Assembly (NCBI RefSeq): GCF_003335045.1
Contig: NZ_QOZG01000004.1
Coordinates: forward strand, 62,001 to 126,000
Origin: Paramesorhizobium salinisoli
GTDB taxonomy: Bacteria > Pseudomonadota > Alphaproteobacteria > Rhizobiales > Rhizobiaceae
Direction of reading: 5' to 3'
DNA length: 64,000 nt
Positions 21,608-31,034 of the stretch are shown here, in pieces. A program made the translations under genes and the position numbers. The notes beneath the pieces were generated by a model. The model did not search any database. It was not told where the DNA came from and was given only the letters and a program-made list of their open reading frames with translations. How positions within the stretch are numbered: the stretch's first letter is position 1; each line of letters opens with the position of its first letter.

Positions 21608-22327
21608 TCATCTTTTCAATGTGCTCGATGGTGCAAGCGTTCGCAGATGACGGATCAGGTCCGCGGCGGCAGCCATGGCGTTTGTCGGGGTGCGTGCGAT
21701 GATCGCTTCGATCAGTCCGATGTGGGCATCGGTCGAGGCGGCGATGCCGTCATCTGGTTTCAGGCGAAACCAGAAGCGGCGGCTATGGGTTTGCAGAGGC
21801 GCTGCAAGACGTGCAGCGAAGACGTTGCCTCCAGCTTGGCCGAGTACCGCATCAAGCGCTTTATCCGCATCCAGGAACTTACCGACATCACCGTTTCGGG
21901 TTGCATCCCGCATGGCGTCGGCGGCAACTTGAAAACGCGCGTGGTCGCGTGGGGTGGCAAGCCGCGCGGCGTCGCGCGCCAGCACTTGCTCGACGCCCTC
22001 TCGCGCATCAAGCACTTTTGTAAAATCCTTCGGGTCAAGCGGCGTAATGGCGATGCCGGAGCGGGGGCGCACCTCCATCAGCCCTTCCCACGCCAGCCTC
22101 TGAATGGCCTCGCGAACGGGCGTGCGTCCCATGCCCGTCAGCTCAATCAGCGTGCGTTCGTTGACCACCATATTGGGTTCGAGCACAAGTGTGACGACCA
22201 TGAGTTCGAGCGTGCGATATGCCTGCTCGGCCAAGCTTTCGCTTTGCAAGCTGGCGGACATGCTTCCCGTTGAAAGAACTCCGTTTGGAAGGCTTTCCAG
22301 CCCCCGCCACTGTTTCACCGTCTTCAT
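21608..22327 (-). CDS. GntR family (FCD) transcriptional regulator
   Basis: About 239 residues: winged helix-turn-helix (LELMVVTLVLEPNMVVNERTL, GMGRTPVREAIQRLAWEGL) then an all-helical FCD effector domain with acidic and His residues (DAREGVEQVLARDAARL, DAHIGLIEAI). It lies divergent from the FAD oxidoreductase and hydroxyproline epimerase genes, so it most likely controls them. The ATG at 22327 is preferred: the frame continues upstream to 22402 but that runs into the operator palindrome at 22393-22411. A GGGAGG lies 14 nt before it, and TTG at 22330 is an alternative start. Confidence 0.88.
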   Translation of the reverse strand: MKTVKQWRGLESLPNGVLSTGSMSASLQSESLAEQAYRTLELMVVTLVLEPNMVVNERTLIELTGMGRTPVREAIQRLAWEGLMEVRPRSGIAITPLDPKDFTKVLDAREGVEQVLARDAARLATPRDHARFQVAADAMRDATRNGDVGKFLDADKALDAVLGQAGGNVFAARLAAPLQTHSRRFWFRLKPDDGIAASTDAHIGLIEAIIARTPTNAMAAAADLIRHLRTLAPSSTLKR

Positions 22328-22392
22328 CAATCGATTGTGTTCCTCCCTATATCTGGTCTCTTCCGATGGGGCTTGACGGCCCTCTATCGTAA

Positions 22393-22411
22393 GATATATC
22401 ACTGATATATC
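22393..22411. promoter_or_regulatory. 19-bp perfect palindrome, likely GntR operator
   Basis: GATATATCA, central C, TGATATATC: a perfect 9+1+9 dyad in the divergent promoter between the GntR gene and the FAD oxidoreductase. FadR-type GntR dimers bind short odd-length palindromes such as this, so autoregulation and control of the hydroxyproline pair are likely. Confidence 0.6.
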
Positions 22412-22523
22412 AATAAGGAGATCGCTTTGCGCTTCTCATTTCAGCGTTCTGGTGATCCGACGCCTTTCTCCGTCGGGAGGAAGGCTTCATGTGTGAGCGT
22501 ATCTCTCAGCAGGAAGAAGCAGC

Positions 22524-23783
22524 ATGCCCGGCTCCGAAAACCCACACGATCATGAAATCATCATCATCGGTGCGGGCATCGTCGGTATCTCTATCGCGGC
22601 CTTTCTCGCCGAGGCGGGCCATCAGGTGCTGGTCATTGACCGTACGGGGATCTGCGAGGAAACGAGTTCGGGCAATGCTGCAGCGCTCGCCTTTTCCGAC
22701 ATATTGCCTCTCGCCTCAAAAGGCGTTCTGGCCAAAATGCCCGGCTGGCTCCTCGATCCCCTGGGCCCCCTAACCATTCGTCCGTCCTATCTGCCGAAGC
22801 TGGTACCCTGGCTTTACCGTTTCTGGCGGGCGAGCGGTGCGTCGGCCCAGGCGAACAGCCTGCGGGCGCAGGCAATGATGATGCAGCTTGCAGAAACCGA
22901 GATGCTGTCGCTGATGCAGCGAGCCGGCCTCTCCTCCATGCTGCGTGAAGATGGCTCGCTGGAGCTCTATGAAAGCGAGGCGGAACTGAAGGCGGCGCAG
23001 CCGGGCTGGGATGCACGGGAGAAGGTAGGCATCGCCTATTGGCACATAAGGGGCCGGGAACTCGCAGAATACCAGCCGGGGCTTTCGCCGCGCTTCGTCG
23101 TCGGTAGCTTCGTGCCGGATTGGAAGACAGTGAGCGATCCAAAGTTGCTGGGGCAGGCATTATGGGCCTATGCGGAACGTGCCGGCGCCCGTTTCACCAA
23201 GGGAGACGTCAAAGGGCTTGCCGCTTCCGACGGAAGTTCTGTGATCAGGCTGGCGGATGGCCGCGCATTGTCGGCGGGCAAGCTTATCATTGCAGCGGGC
23301 GCGTGGTCGCATCAGCTTGCGCAGCAGTGTGGCGATATCATACCGCTGGAGACGGAGCGCGGCTACAATACCACGCTTCCCGCCGGAAGCTTCGACCTGC
23401 GGCGCCAGCTCATCTTTTCGGGCCACGGCTTTGTCATGACGCCGCTTGAGAGCGGTATTCGCGTCGGCGGTGCGGTTGAGTTCGGCGGTCTGCGCCTGCC
23501 ACCCAAGTATGCACGGGCGGAGGCGATGCTGAAAAAAGCGGGAACTTTCCTGCCGGGCTTACAGACGGGCGGCGGGCGGCAATGGATGGGCTACAGGCCG
23601 TCATTACCGGATTCGCTTCCCGCTATCGGCAAGGCGAAAGACTTGCCGAATGTTTTCTATGCGTTCGGCCATGGGCATCTGGGATTGACCCAGTCCGCAG
23701 CGACCGGCCGCTTGATCCGCGACCTGGTTTCCGGGCAAACTCCGGCAATCGATCTTACACCCTTCAATCCGCAACGTTTCTGA
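22524..23783 (+). CDS. FAD-dependent D-amino acid (D-hydroxyproline) dehydrogenase, DadA-like
   Basis: 419-residue flavoprotein of the DAO/DadA family: dinucleotide-binding motif EIIIIGAGIVGISIAAFLAE at the N-terminus, the ETSSGNAAALAFSDILP loop, and the C-terminal LPNVFYAFGHGHLGLTQSAA typical of DadA. It oxidises a D-amino acid, passing electrons to the respiratory chain. Because hydroxyproline epimerase follows only 12 bp downstream, the substrate is probably cis-4-hydroxy-D-proline. The later pathway enzymes (deaminase, alpha-ketoglutarate semialdehyde dehydrogenase) are not in the window. Confidence 0.85.
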   Translation: MPGSENPHDHEIIIIGAGIVGISIAAFLAEAGHQVLVIDRTGICEETSSGNAAALAFSDILPLASKGVLAKMPGWLLDPLGPLTIRPSYLPKLVPWLYRFWRASGASAQANSLRAQAMMMQLAETEMLSLMQRAGLSSMLREDGSLELYESEAELKAAQPGWDAREKVGIAYWHIRGRELAEYQPGLSPRFVVGSFVPDWKTVSDPKLLGQALWAYAERAGARFTKGDVKGLAASDGSSVIRLADGRALSAGKLIIAAGAWSHQLAQQCGDIIPLETERGYNTTLPAGSFDLRRQLIFSGHGFVMTPLESGIRVGGAVEFGGLRLPPKYARAEAMLKKAGTFLPGLQTGGGRQWMGYRPSLPDSLPAIGKAKDLPNVFYAFGHGHLGLTQSAATGRLIRDLVSGQTPAIDLTPFNPQRF

Positions 23784-23795
23784 GGCTGACAGACA

Positions 23796-24797
23796 ATGGC
23801 CAGGCATTCCTTCTTCTGCGTTGATGGGCACACCTGCGGCAATCCGGTAAGGCTGGTGGCGGGCGGCGGACCCAATCTGCAGGGTTCCGACATGATGGAG
23901 AAGCGGGCGCATTTCCTGCGCGAATATGACTGGATACGCACCGGGCTGATGTTCGAGCCGCGCGGCCACGACATGATGTCGGGCTCCATCCTCTATCCAC
24001 CGACCAGGCCCGATTGCGATGTCGCCGTCCTGTTCATCGAGACCTCCGGCTGTCTGCCAATGTGCGGGCACGGGACCATCGGCACGGTGACGATGGCGAT
24101 CGAACACGGACTGGTGACGCCGAAAACGCCAGGGGTCCTGCGGCTCGACACGCCGGCCGGGCTGGTCGTGGCGGAATATGAGCAGAAGGGGCAATATGTC
24201 GAAAACGTGCGGATCACCAATGTTCCGGCTTTCCTCTACGCTGAAGGGCTGGAGGTGGAGTGCCCCGATCTTGGGCTGCTGCGCGTCGATGTGGCCTATG
24301 GCGGCAATTTCTACGCCATTGTCGATCCCCAGGAAAACTATGCCGACATGGCGGATTATCGCGCGCTCGATCTCATCGGATGGAGTCCGGTCTTGCGCCA
24401 GCGGCTGAACGAACTCTATACATTCGTCCATCCTGAGAACCCTGGCATCAACCGCCTCAGCCATATCCTGTGGACGGGCAAGCCGACCATGCCCGAGGCG
24501 CATGCACGCAACGCGGTCTTCTACGGCGAAAAGGCCATCGACCGTTCGCCGTGTGGTACCGGAACCTCGGCCCGCATGGCGCAACTCGCCGGCAAGGGTC
24601 TGCTGAAACCCGGGGACGATTTCGTCCATGAGTCGATCATCGGCTCGCTTTTCCACGGGCGCGTCGAGAAGGCGGTGGAGGTGGCGGGACGTCCGGCGAT
24701 CATTCCCTCCATCGCCGGATGGGCCCGGATGACTGGCTACAACACGATCTTCATCGACGACCGCGACCCGTTCGCGCATGGTTTCGTTGTCGTTTGA
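23796..24797 (+). CDS. 4-hydroxyproline 2-epimerase (PrpA-like, proline racemase family)
   Basis: 333-residue PLP-independent epimerase interconverting trans-4-hydroxy-L-proline and cis-4-hydroxy-D-proline. Both catalytic cysteines are present: Cys90 in SGCLPMCGHGTIG and Cys253 in RSPCGTGTSARMA, at the same positions as Brucella PrpA, a protein first described as a proline racemase and B-cell mitogen. The N-terminus (ARHSFFCVDGHTCGNPVRLV) and C-terminus (DPFAHGFVVV) also match. Second gene of the unit with the D-amino acid dehydrogenase, under the divergent GntR regulator. Confidence 0.93.
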   Translation: MARHSFFCVDGHTCGNPVRLVAGGGPNLQGSDMMEKRAHFLREYDWIRTGLMFEPRGHDMMSGSILYPPTRPDCDVAVLFIETSGCLPMCGHGTIGTVTMAIEHGLVTPKTPGVLRLDTPAGLVVAEYEQKGQYVENVRITNVPAFLYAEGLEVECPDLGLLRVDVAYGGNFYAIVDPQENYADMADYRALDLIGWSPVLRQRLNELYTFVHPENPGINRLSHILWTGKPTMPEAHARNAVFYGEKAIDRSPCGTGTSARMAQLAGKGLLKPGDDFVHESIIGSLFHGRVEKAVEVAGRPAIIPSIAGWARMTGYNTIFIDDRDPFAHGFVVV

Positions 24798-25186
24798 AGC
24801 TGGTGCAGTAAAACCCGACCCGGTTCAGGGATGAAATGATGCAGGATTTCCGGGTGTTGAGCCTCCTTTACGCGTCGGACAGGACGCGCGGCGCTCCATG
24901 TCGCATTCCGACCAGTCCCGCCCAGCCGACCTCGGTATAGCCGCCCGTCGGCGGAATGGGGGAGTTCCCGCTTCATTGTAAAATCTTAGAGAAAAATTTT
25001 GTATCTAAGGGGTTTTTCGGGGGAAGACACTGTAGAATGCGAAGCTCGGCTTATTGGTCCTTCGTCTGAGATAAAAACGGTTGCTTTCCGCGTTGCAGCG
25101 GTTAGGTGTAGGGAAAGATCGGCGAAAAGGGAACCGCCTGAAAAGGCAGGAAATAACGTCCCGATCGTAATAAGGGTGGCTTTTCG
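24798..25186. other. 389-bp intergenic region upstream of the liv operon
   Basis: No convincing gene. It contains an AT-rich dyad, CTTAGA (24985-24990) and TCTAAG (25004-25009), then GGGGTTTTT, and a small GCCT-GAAA-AGGC hairpin (near 25137-25148) shortly before livH. A 34-codon minus-strand stretch (ends near 24870) reads coherently (PPTGGYTEVGWAGLVGM) but lacks a start and may be a gene remnant or chance. The liv promoter is presumably here. Confidence 0.5.
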
Positions 25187-26095
25187 ATGGAATATTTTAT
25201 CCAGCAGCTGATCAACGGGCTGACGCTGGGCTCGATCTATGGCCTGATCGCAATCGGCTATACAATGGTCTACGGCATCATCGGCATGATCAATTTCGCG
25301 CATGGCGATATCTTCATGCTCGGCGCCTTCATGGCGCTTATCGTCTTTCTGATACTGACCACATTCGTCGGTGGCGTGCCTGTCGTGTTGGCGCTGCTCC
25401 TGATGATGATTGTGTCCATGTGCCTGACCAGCCTGTGGAGTTGGACCATCGAGCGGATCGCCTATCGTCCGTTGCGCGGATCGTTCCGCCTGGCGCCGCT
25501 CATCACGGCCATCGGCATGTCGATCGCGCTTTCCAATTTCGTGCAGGTGACGCAGGGGCCGCGCAACAAGCCAATCCCGTCGCTGGTCAATAGCGGCTTT
25601 ACGATCTACGGCACCAACATCACCATTTCGCTGAAGCAGATCGTCATCATCGTGGTGACGGCGGTTCTGCTGGCGGCATTCTGGTATCTGGTCAACCGTA
25701 CATCGCTCGGGCGTGCCCAGCGGGCCTGCGAGCAGGATCGGAAGATGGCTGCGCTGCTCGGCATCAATGTCGACCGGACCATCTCGCTGACCTTCGTCAT
25801 GGGCGCGGCACTCGCCGCCGTCGCCGGCACGCTGTATCTGATGTTCTATGGCGTGATCTCGTTTTCCGACGGGTTCATCCCCGGCGTCAAGGCGTTCACT
25901 GCCGCAGTGCTCGGCGGTATCGGCTCGATTCCCGGCGCTGTCGTCGGCGGTCTGCTCATCGGCCTCATCGAAGCCTTGTGGTCCGCCTATTTCTCCATCG
26001 ACTACAAGGATGTGGCGGCGTTCTCCATTCTCGCGATCGTGCTCATCTTCATGCCTTCCGGCATTCTTGGCCGTCCAGAAGTCGAAAAGGTGTAA
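25187..26095 (+). CDS. livH: Branched-chain amino acid ABC transporter permease LivH
   Basis: 302-residue inner-membrane permease with eight or so hydrophobic segments. The opening ([40 protein letters not shown]) is the LivH family signature, and the EAA-like cytoplasmic loop [20 protein letters not shown] is where the ATPases dock. First gene of livHMGF-DUF6867-livJ. The stop is 2 bp before the livM ATG. The transporter imports Leu/Ile/Val or a broader set of amino acids. Confidence 0.95.
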   Translation: MEYFIQQLINGLTLGSIYGLIAIGYTMVYGIIGMINFAHGDIFMLGAFMALIVFLILTTFVGGVPVVLALLLMMIVSMCLTSLWSWTIERIAYRPLRGSFRLAPLITAIGMSIALSNFVQVTQGPRNKPIPSLVNSGFTIYGTNITISLKQIVIIVVTAVLLAAFWYLVNRTSLGRAQRACEQDRKMAALLGINVDRTISLTFVMGAALAAVAGTLYLMFYGVISFSDGFIPGVKAFTAAVLGGIGSIPGAVVGGLLIGLIEALWSAYFSIDYKDVAAFSILAIVLIFMPSGILGRPEVEKV

Positions 26096-26097
26096 TC

Positions 26098-27477
26098 ATG
26101 GCCGAACTCTCAAAGCCGCATTCGGAATCCGTTTTTCCCTCGGCCATCCGCGAAGGCATCATAGCCGGCATCATCGCTTTCGGCCTTTTCGTACTGATCA
26201 TCGGTTTTCGTACGGATCAGAACATCAGCAATGAGCTCATCCTCACCCAGCGCTGGGGGCTTCTGGCCATCATGGTGGCGATTGCCGCCGTGGGCCGGTT
26301 CCTCTTCAAAGCCTTCATTTCGCCCTGGCTGACGGCCCGCCTCAAGGCGCGGGAAGCTGTTGAGACAGTCGAGGGGGGGGAGCCTTCCTTCTTCAGGCGC
26401 AATTTCTCGCAACTGGCCATTCTGTTCCTGCTGATCTATCCAGTTCTCATCGTGCTGATGGTCGGCCTGCAGGGATCGCTGAAATGGGTCGATAATTTCG
26501 GCATCCAGATCCTGATCTACGTGATGCTTGCCTGGGGGCTCAATATTGTCGTCGGTCTCGCGGGGCTGCTCGACCTCGGCTATGTCGCCTTCTACGCGGT
26601 CGGCGCCTATTCCTATGCGCTGCTGTCTACCTATTATGGGCTTTCATTCTGGGTCCTGCTGCCGATGGCCGGCATCTTCGCGGCGACCTGGGGCGTCATT
26701 CTCGGCTTTCCGGTCCTGCGATTGCGCGGCGACTATCTTGCCATCGTGACACTCGCCTTCGGCGAGATCATCCGGCTTGTCCTCATCAACTGGACGGCGG
26801 TGACGAAAGGCACATTCGGCATTTCCGGTATCGCCAAGGCGACGTTGTTCGGCATTCCGTTCACCGCCGGCCCAAATGGCTTCGCGGCTATATTCGGCCT
26901 GCCGCTGTCGGCCGCCTATTACAAGATCTTCCTTTATTACCTGATCCTGTTCCTGGCGCTCCTGACTGCATGGGTAACGATCCGGCTGCGGCGGATGCCG
27001 GTCGGTCGCGCATGGGAAGCGCTGCGCGAAGACGAGATCGCCTGCCGGTCTCTCGGCATCAACACGACGACAACCAAGCTTACCGCCTTTGCCACAGGCG
27101 CCATGTTCGGCGGCTTTGCGGGCTCGTTCTTTGCCGCCCGGCAGGGCTTTGTCAGCCCGGAATCCTTCGTGTTCCTGGAATCCGCCGTGGTCCTTGCGAT
27201 CGTCGTCCTTGGCGGTATGGGCTCACTCATCGGGATCGCCGTCGCAGCAGTGGTGATGATCGGCGGCACGGAAATCCTGCGCGAAATGCAATTCCTCAAG
27301 TTCGTCTTCGGTCCAAACTTTACGCCCGAACTCTATCGCATGCTGATTTTCGGCCTTGCCATGGTGACGGTCATGGTGTGGAAGCCGCGCGGCTTCGTCG
27401 GAAGCCGTGAGCCAAGCGCATTCCTGCATAAACGCAAGCTGGTCTCCGGGGCATTCACCAAGGAGGGGCACGGCTGA
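26098..27477 (+). CDS. livM: Branched-chain amino acid ABC transporter permease LivM
   Basis: 459-residue LivM-type permease. It has an N-terminal extension of ~140 residues with two to three extra hydrophobic segments ([34 protein letters not shown]) before the family core [21 protein letters not shown]. The conserved [19 protein letters not shown] loop is the ATPase contact. The start at 26098 immediately follows the livH stop with AAAGGTG upstream; a longer frame from 25978 lies inside livH and is not real. Its TGA overlaps the livG ATG. Confidence 0.94.
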   Translation: MAELSKPHSESVFPSAIREGIIAGIIAFGLFVLIIGFRTDQNISNELILTQRWGLLAIMVAIAAVGRFLFKAFISPWLTARLKAREAVETVEGGEPSFFRRNFSQLAILFLLIYPVLIVLMVGLQGSLKWVDNFGIQILIYVMLAWGLNIVVGLAGLLDLGYVAFYAVGAYSYALLSTYYGLSFWVLLPMAGIFAATWGVILGFPVLRLRGDYLAIVTLAFGEIIRLVLINWTAVTKGTFGISGIAKATLFGIPFTAGPNGFAAIFGLPLSAAYYKIFLYYLILFLALLTAWVTIRLRRMPVGRAWEALREDEIACRSLGINTTTTKLTAFATGAMFGGFAGSFFAARQGFVSPESFVFLESAVVLAIVVLGGMGSLIGIAVAAVVMIGGTEILREMQFLKFVFGPNFTPELYRMLIFGLAMVTVMVWKPRGFVGSREPSAFLHKRKLVSGAFTKEGHG

Positions 27478-28532
27478 TGTCGGTGACACAAAGCATGTCT
27501 GGTCAATCAATGGACCCAATTCTAAAGGTGGAACATCTGTCGATGAAGTTCGGCGGGCTGGTGGCCATCAACGATCTGAGCCTTGAAGCAAGGCGCGGCG
27601 ATATCACCGCGATCATCGGCCCCAACGGCGCGGGCAAGACGACCGTGTTCAACTGTATCACGGGCTTCTACAAGCCGACGGGCGGGATGCTCACCTTGTC
27701 GAGGCAGAACGGTGAGAAATATCTCCTCGAGCGGCTGCCGGATTATCTCATCACCCATAAGGCGAGGGTGGCGCGGACGTTCCAGAACATCCGCCTGTTC
27801 TCAGGGCTGACCGCGCTGGAAAACCTGCTGGTGGCGCAGCACAACATGCTGATGAAATCATCGGGTTATACGATCCTCGGACTTCTCGGTCTGCCGGGGT
27901 ATAAGCGGGCGTCGGTTGAGGCGACCGAAAAGGCAAGGTATTGGCTGGAGAAGATCAATCTTATCGACCGGGCGGACGATCCGGCGGGCGATCTGCCCTA
28001 TGGCGCCCAGCGTCGACTGGAGATCGCGCGCGCCATGTGCACGGACCCGGAACTGCTCTGCCTCGATGAGCCCGCCGCTGGCCTCAATCCTCGCGAATCG
28101 GCGGAACTCAACAAGCTCCTGCTCGACATACGTGACGAAACCGGCACGTCGATCCTGCTGATCGAGCATGACATGGCGGTGGTAATGGAGATTTCCGACC
28201 ACGTGGTGGTGCTTGAATACGGCACGAAAATCTCCGACGGCAAGCCGGAAATGGTCCGCAATGATCCGAAGGTGATCGCGGCCTATCTGGGGGTCGAGGA
28301 CGAAGAGATCGCCGAGCTGATCGATGAGGTGGCGGCGCCCACCGGCGCAGATCCGGCCGACATCGCGGTCGCCCGCCTGGCCAAGGAGGCCGTGGCAGAG
28401 ATCGCAAAGGAGCAGGCGGTCACCAAGGGCGAGCCCAAAGTGAAGCCCGCGCGGAAGACAACTGCTGCCAAACCTGTGTCGGCGCGCAAGACGTCTGCTC
28501 GGGCAAAGAAGCCTTCCGGGGGGAGCAAGTGA
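27477..28532 (+). CDS. livG: Branched-chain amino acid ABC transporter ATPase LivG with long C-terminal tail
   Basis: 351-residue ABC ATPase. Walker A GPNGAGKTTV, the Q-loop region ARTFQNIRLFSGLTALENLL, the signature LPYGAQRRLEIARAMC, Walker B LLCLDEPAAGL and switch His IEHDMAVVME are intact. The normal LivG core (about 255-270 residues) ends near AAYLGVED. Beyond that are ~80 residues that begin acidic (EDEEIAELIDEVA) and finish Lys/Ala/Pro-rich (KVKPARKTTAAKPVSARKT). The tail has no recognised domain. Starts within the livM stop codon. Confidence 0.95.
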   Translation: MSVTQSMSGQSMDPILKVEHLSMKFGGLVAINDLSLEARRGDITAIIGPNGAGKTTVFNCITGFYKPTGGMLTLSRQNGEKYLLERLPDYLITHKARVARTFQNIRLFSGLTALENLLVAQHNMLMKSSGYTILGLLGLPGYKRASVEATEKARYWLEKINLIDRADDPAGDLPYGAQRRLEIARAMCTDPELLCLDEPAAGLNPRESAELNKLLLDIRDETGTSILLIEHDMAVVMEISDHVVVLEYGTKISDGKPEMVRNDPKVIAAYLGVEDEEIAELIDEVAAPTGADPADIAVARLAKEAVAEIAKEQAVTKGEPKVKPARKTTAAKPVSARKTSARAKKPSGGSK

Positions 28533-29263
28533 TGTCAGCTAAAAATGCACTTCTCAAAGTGGAGAATGTCGAGACCTATTACGGCAATATCCGCGCGCTG
28601 AAAGGCGTCGATATCACGGTCGATGAAGGTGAGATCGTCGCGCTCATCGGGGCCAACGGCGCCGGCAAGTCGACGCTGATGATGACGATCTGCGGCAATC
28701 CGCACGCCCGCACAGGCAAGATCATCTTTGCCGGGCAGGACATTACGCAGTTGCCGCCGTACGAGATCGCGCGGTTGCGCATAGCGCAGTCACCGGAAGG
28801 GCGCCGCATCTTCCCGCGCATGAGCGTGCAGGAAAATCTCCAGATGGGTGCAAGCCTCGACAATCTGGAGTATTTCGACGAGGACGTGCGGCTGATGTTC
28901 GATCTGTTCCCGCGTCTGAAGGAGCGTATCAACCAGCGCGGCGGGACGCTTTCGGGCGGCGAACAGCAGATGCTGGCGATTGCCCGTGCGCTGATGGCGC
29001 GCCCCAAGCTCCTGTTGCTGGACGAGCCTTCGCTCGGTCTTGCGCCATTGATCGTCAAGCAGATCTTCGAGGCAATCAAGGAACTCAACCGCACCAAGGG
29101 GCTGACCGTCTTCCTGGTCGAGCAGAATGCATTTGGTGCGCTGAAACTGGCTGACCGTGGCTATGTCATGGTCAACGGCTCCATCACTATGAGTGGTTCC
29201 GGAAAGGAACTCCTCGCCAATCCGGAAGTCCGCGCCGCCTATCTCGAAGGTGGACGGCACTAA
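28532..29263 (+). CDS. livF: Branched-chain amino acid ABC transporter ATPase LivF
   Basis: 243-residue second ATPase of the transporter: Walker A GANGAGKSTLMMT, LivF-specific SPEGRRIFPRMSVQENL, signature TLSGGEQQMLAIARAL, Walker B LLLLDEPSLGLAP, and the VEQNAFGALKLADRGYVM switch. The ATG at 28532 shares its A with the livG stop; a GTG one codon earlier (28529) is also in frame. A 39-bp palindromic element follows in the gap before the DUF6867-type gene. Confidence 0.95.
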   Translation: MSAKNALLKVENVETYYGNIRALKGVDITVDEGEIVALIGANGAGKSTLMMTICGNPHARTGKIIFAGQDITQLPPYEIARLRIAQSPEGRRIFPRMSVQENLQMGASLDNLEYFDEDVRLMFDLFPRLKERINQRGGTLSGGEQQMLAIARALMARPKLLLLDEPSLGLAPLIVKQIFEAIKELNRTKGLTVFLVEQNAFGALKLADRGYVMVNGSITMSGSGKELLANPEVRAAYLEGGRH

Positions 29264-29275
29264 TTTTGTTCAGCC

Positions 29276-29314
29276 GCATGATCTTATCCGAAAACTCGTT
29301 TTCGGGGATCATGC
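29276..29314. repeat. Palindromic element, copy C (livF downstream)
   Basis: GCATGATC (29276-29283) pairs with GATCATGC (29307-29314), and CCGAAAA (29288-29294) with TTTTCGG (29299-29305), with the same TTAT bulge as the copy in the atpG-atpD gap and a CTCG loop. Confidence 0.8.
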
Positions 29315-29326
29315 TCTAAGGGAGAC

Positions 29327-29695
29327 ATGGCCATGCAAGGCATTCTCTATGAGGAACCTTCGTTCCTGCTGTTCCTGTTCGTCACATGCATCCTGGGCGG
29401 CTGGGCGGCATGGATGACGGGACGGGCCTGTGCCCAGACCTGGCGAACCTATATCGGCTTCGTGCTCTACATGATCCCGCTCGGCATAGCCGTGCGCTTC
29501 ATTCACTATGCGCTTTTTGGCGGAAGCATGCTGTCGCTGCATTATTATGTCGTCGACACGATCATCCTGATGATCATTGGCACGATTGGTTATCGCTACA
29601 CGCGCACCAATCAAATGGTACGGCAGTATAGCTGGCTATACGAAAAGGTCTCTCCGCTCTCGTGGAAGGAAAAGAAGGGCAGCCCGGCGTCCTAA
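29327..29695 (+). CDS. DUF6867-type membrane protein in the liv operon
   Basis: 122-residue protein with three membrane segments (FLLFLFVTCILGGWAAWMTG, TYIGFVLYMIPLGIAVRFI, VVDTIILMIIGTIGYRY) and a basic, aromatic C-terminal tail (RTNQMVRQYSWLYEKVSPLS). It resembles the alphaproteobacterial DUF6867 family, which I recall as a companion of livHMGF operons. No function known; the fixed position between livF and livJ suggests an accessory role in the transporter. AGGGAGACATGGCC gives the ribosome site. Confidence 0.7.
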   Translation: MAMQGILYEEPSFLLFLFVTCILGGWAAWMTGRACAQTWRTYIGFVLYMIPLGIAVRFIHYALFGGSMLSLHYYVVDTIILMIIGTIGYRYTRTNQMVRQYSWLYEKVSPLSWKEKKGSPAS

Positions 29696-29707
29696 ATCGG
29701 TTTTTAA

Positions 29708-29737
29708 AAGCAGGATCAAACTTTCCGGATCATGCTT
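29708..29737. repeat. Decayed palindromic element, copy D (upstream of livJ)
   Basis: AAGCAGGATC (29708-29717) and GATCATGCTT (29728-29737) are complementary except at one position, enclosing AAACTTTCCG. The GGATCATGC end matches the other copies, suggesting a degraded member of the same family. Confidence 0.45.
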
Positions 29738-29856
29738 CAACCAATCGCGCTGGCATCAACTGAATCAGCGTGACAAGCGCCGGGAAATCGGCAAGTGTGT
29801 TAACAAGCGGTGCGGCACGCATCGCGTGGGGTGTAAGAAGAATGGGAGCTAATTAT

Positions 29857-30972
29857 ATGAAGAAGTCACTTTTTTCCGGCGTTGCACTTGTGGCGATGCT
29901 TGCCTGCGGCGGTAGCGCCTGGGCTGATGTTCTCTTCGGGATCGGCGCACCGCTGACCGGCCCGAACGCTGTTTACGGCGCGCAGATCCAGAAGGGTGCC
30001 GAAGCGGCAATTGCCGAGATCAACGCTGCCGGCGGCCTCAATGGCGAGCAGATCAAGGTCGTTCTCGGCGATGACGTATCCGATCCGAAGCAGGGCATTT
30101 CGGTCGCCAACAAATTCGCTGCTGACGGCGTCAAGTTCGTCATCGGCCACTTCAATTCCGGCGTTTCGATCCCGGCTTCCGATGTCTATGCCGAAAACGG
30201 CATTCTCCAGGTGACTCCGGCTTCGACGAATCCCGTCTTCACCGAGCGCGGACTGTGGAACACTTTCCGCACCTGCGGCCGTGACGACCAGCAGGGCACC
30301 ATCGCCGGTAAGTACATTGCCGACCACTTCAAGGATGCCAAGATCGCCGTCATTCACGACAAGACCCCTTATGGTCAGGGCCTCGCCGATGAAACCAAAA
30401 AGGCGCTCAACGCAGCTGACGTCAAGGAAGTAATGTATGAAGGCGTGAATGTCGGCGAGAAGGATTTCTCCGCCCTTATCGCCAAGGCGAAGCAGGCAGG
30501 CGTTACTGTCGTTTACTGGGGTGGCCTGCACACCGAGGCCGGCCTGATCATGCGCCAGCTCGCCGATCAGGGCCTCAAGGTCCAGTTCATCTCCGGTGAC
30601 GGCATCGTCTCCAACGAGCTTGCCTCGATCGCCGGCGACGCCGTTGCGGGCACGCTCAACACGTTCGGTCCCGACCCGCGCGTCAATCCGGACAATGCCG
30701 AACTGGTGAAGAAATTCCGCGATGCCGGTTTTGAGCCAGAAGCCTACACGCTCTATTCTTACGCTGGCGTCCAGGCGATTGCCGCCGCCGCCAAGGCTGC
30801 CGGATCGAACGATCCGCAGGAAGTGGCGAAAGCCTTGAAGGGTACGGAAACCTTCAAGACCGTTCTCGGCGATATTTCCTTCGACGAAAAGGGCGATCCG
30901 AAGCTTCCCGGCTACGTCATGTACGAGTGGAAGAAGGGTGAGGACGGCAAGTATACCTACATCCAGCAGTAA
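29857..30972 (+). CDS. livJ: Branched-chain amino acid ABC transporter substrate-binding protein
   Basis: 371-residue periplasmic binding protein with a signal peptide ([25 protein letters not shown]). The mature protein begins [20 protein letters not shown], the Leu/Ile/Val-binding family opening, and continues with [20 protein letters not shown] and the hinge [19 protein letters not shown]. Start at 29857 chosen for GGGAG eight bases upstream and the signal peptide. It ends the operon and is followed by a strong terminator. Ligand range cannot be inferred. Confidence 0.95.
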   Translation: MKKSLFSGVALVAMLACGGSAWADVLFGIGAPLTGPNAVYGAQIQKGAEAAIAEINAAGGLNGEQIKVVLGDDVSDPKQGISVANKFAADGVKFVIGHFNSGVSIPASDVYAENGILQVTPASTNPVFTERGLWNTFRTCGRDDQQGTIAGKYIADHFKDAKIAVIHDKTPYGQGLADETKKALNAADVKEVMYEGVNVGEKDFSALIAKAKQAGVTVVYWGGLHTEAGLIMRQLADQGLKVQFISGDGIVSNELASIAGDAVAGTLNTFGPDPRVNPDNAELVKKFRDAGFEPEAYTLYSYAGVQAIAAAAKAAGSNDPQEVAKALKGTETFKTVLGDISFDEKGDPKLPGYVMYEWKKGEDGKYTYIQQ

Positions 30973-30999
30973 GCTCTTTTCATAGAGCCCATAAAGATG

Positions 31000-31034
31000 A
31001 ATGCCCGGCCTTCGCGCCGGGCATTCTCTTTTTT
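31000..31034 (+). terminator. Intrinsic terminator of the liv operon
   Basis: AATGCCCGGC, loop CTTCGC, GCCGGGCATT followed by CTCTTTTTT; 10-bp perfect stem 28 bp after livJ. Confidence 0.92.

Noticed and set aside
23796-24797. Calling the PrpA-like gene a proline racemase
   Set aside because: Its context (D-amino acid dehydrogenase, GntR regulator) and similarity to the Brucella enzyme fit 4-hydroxyproline epimerase better; both activities share the two-cysteine site.
24860-24970. Short coherent minus-strand reading frame (PPTGGYTEVGWAGLVGM) after the hydroxyproline epimerase
   Set aside because: No start codon, stops on both sides within 35 codons, and I cannot match it to a protein; kept only as a remark on the intergenic region.
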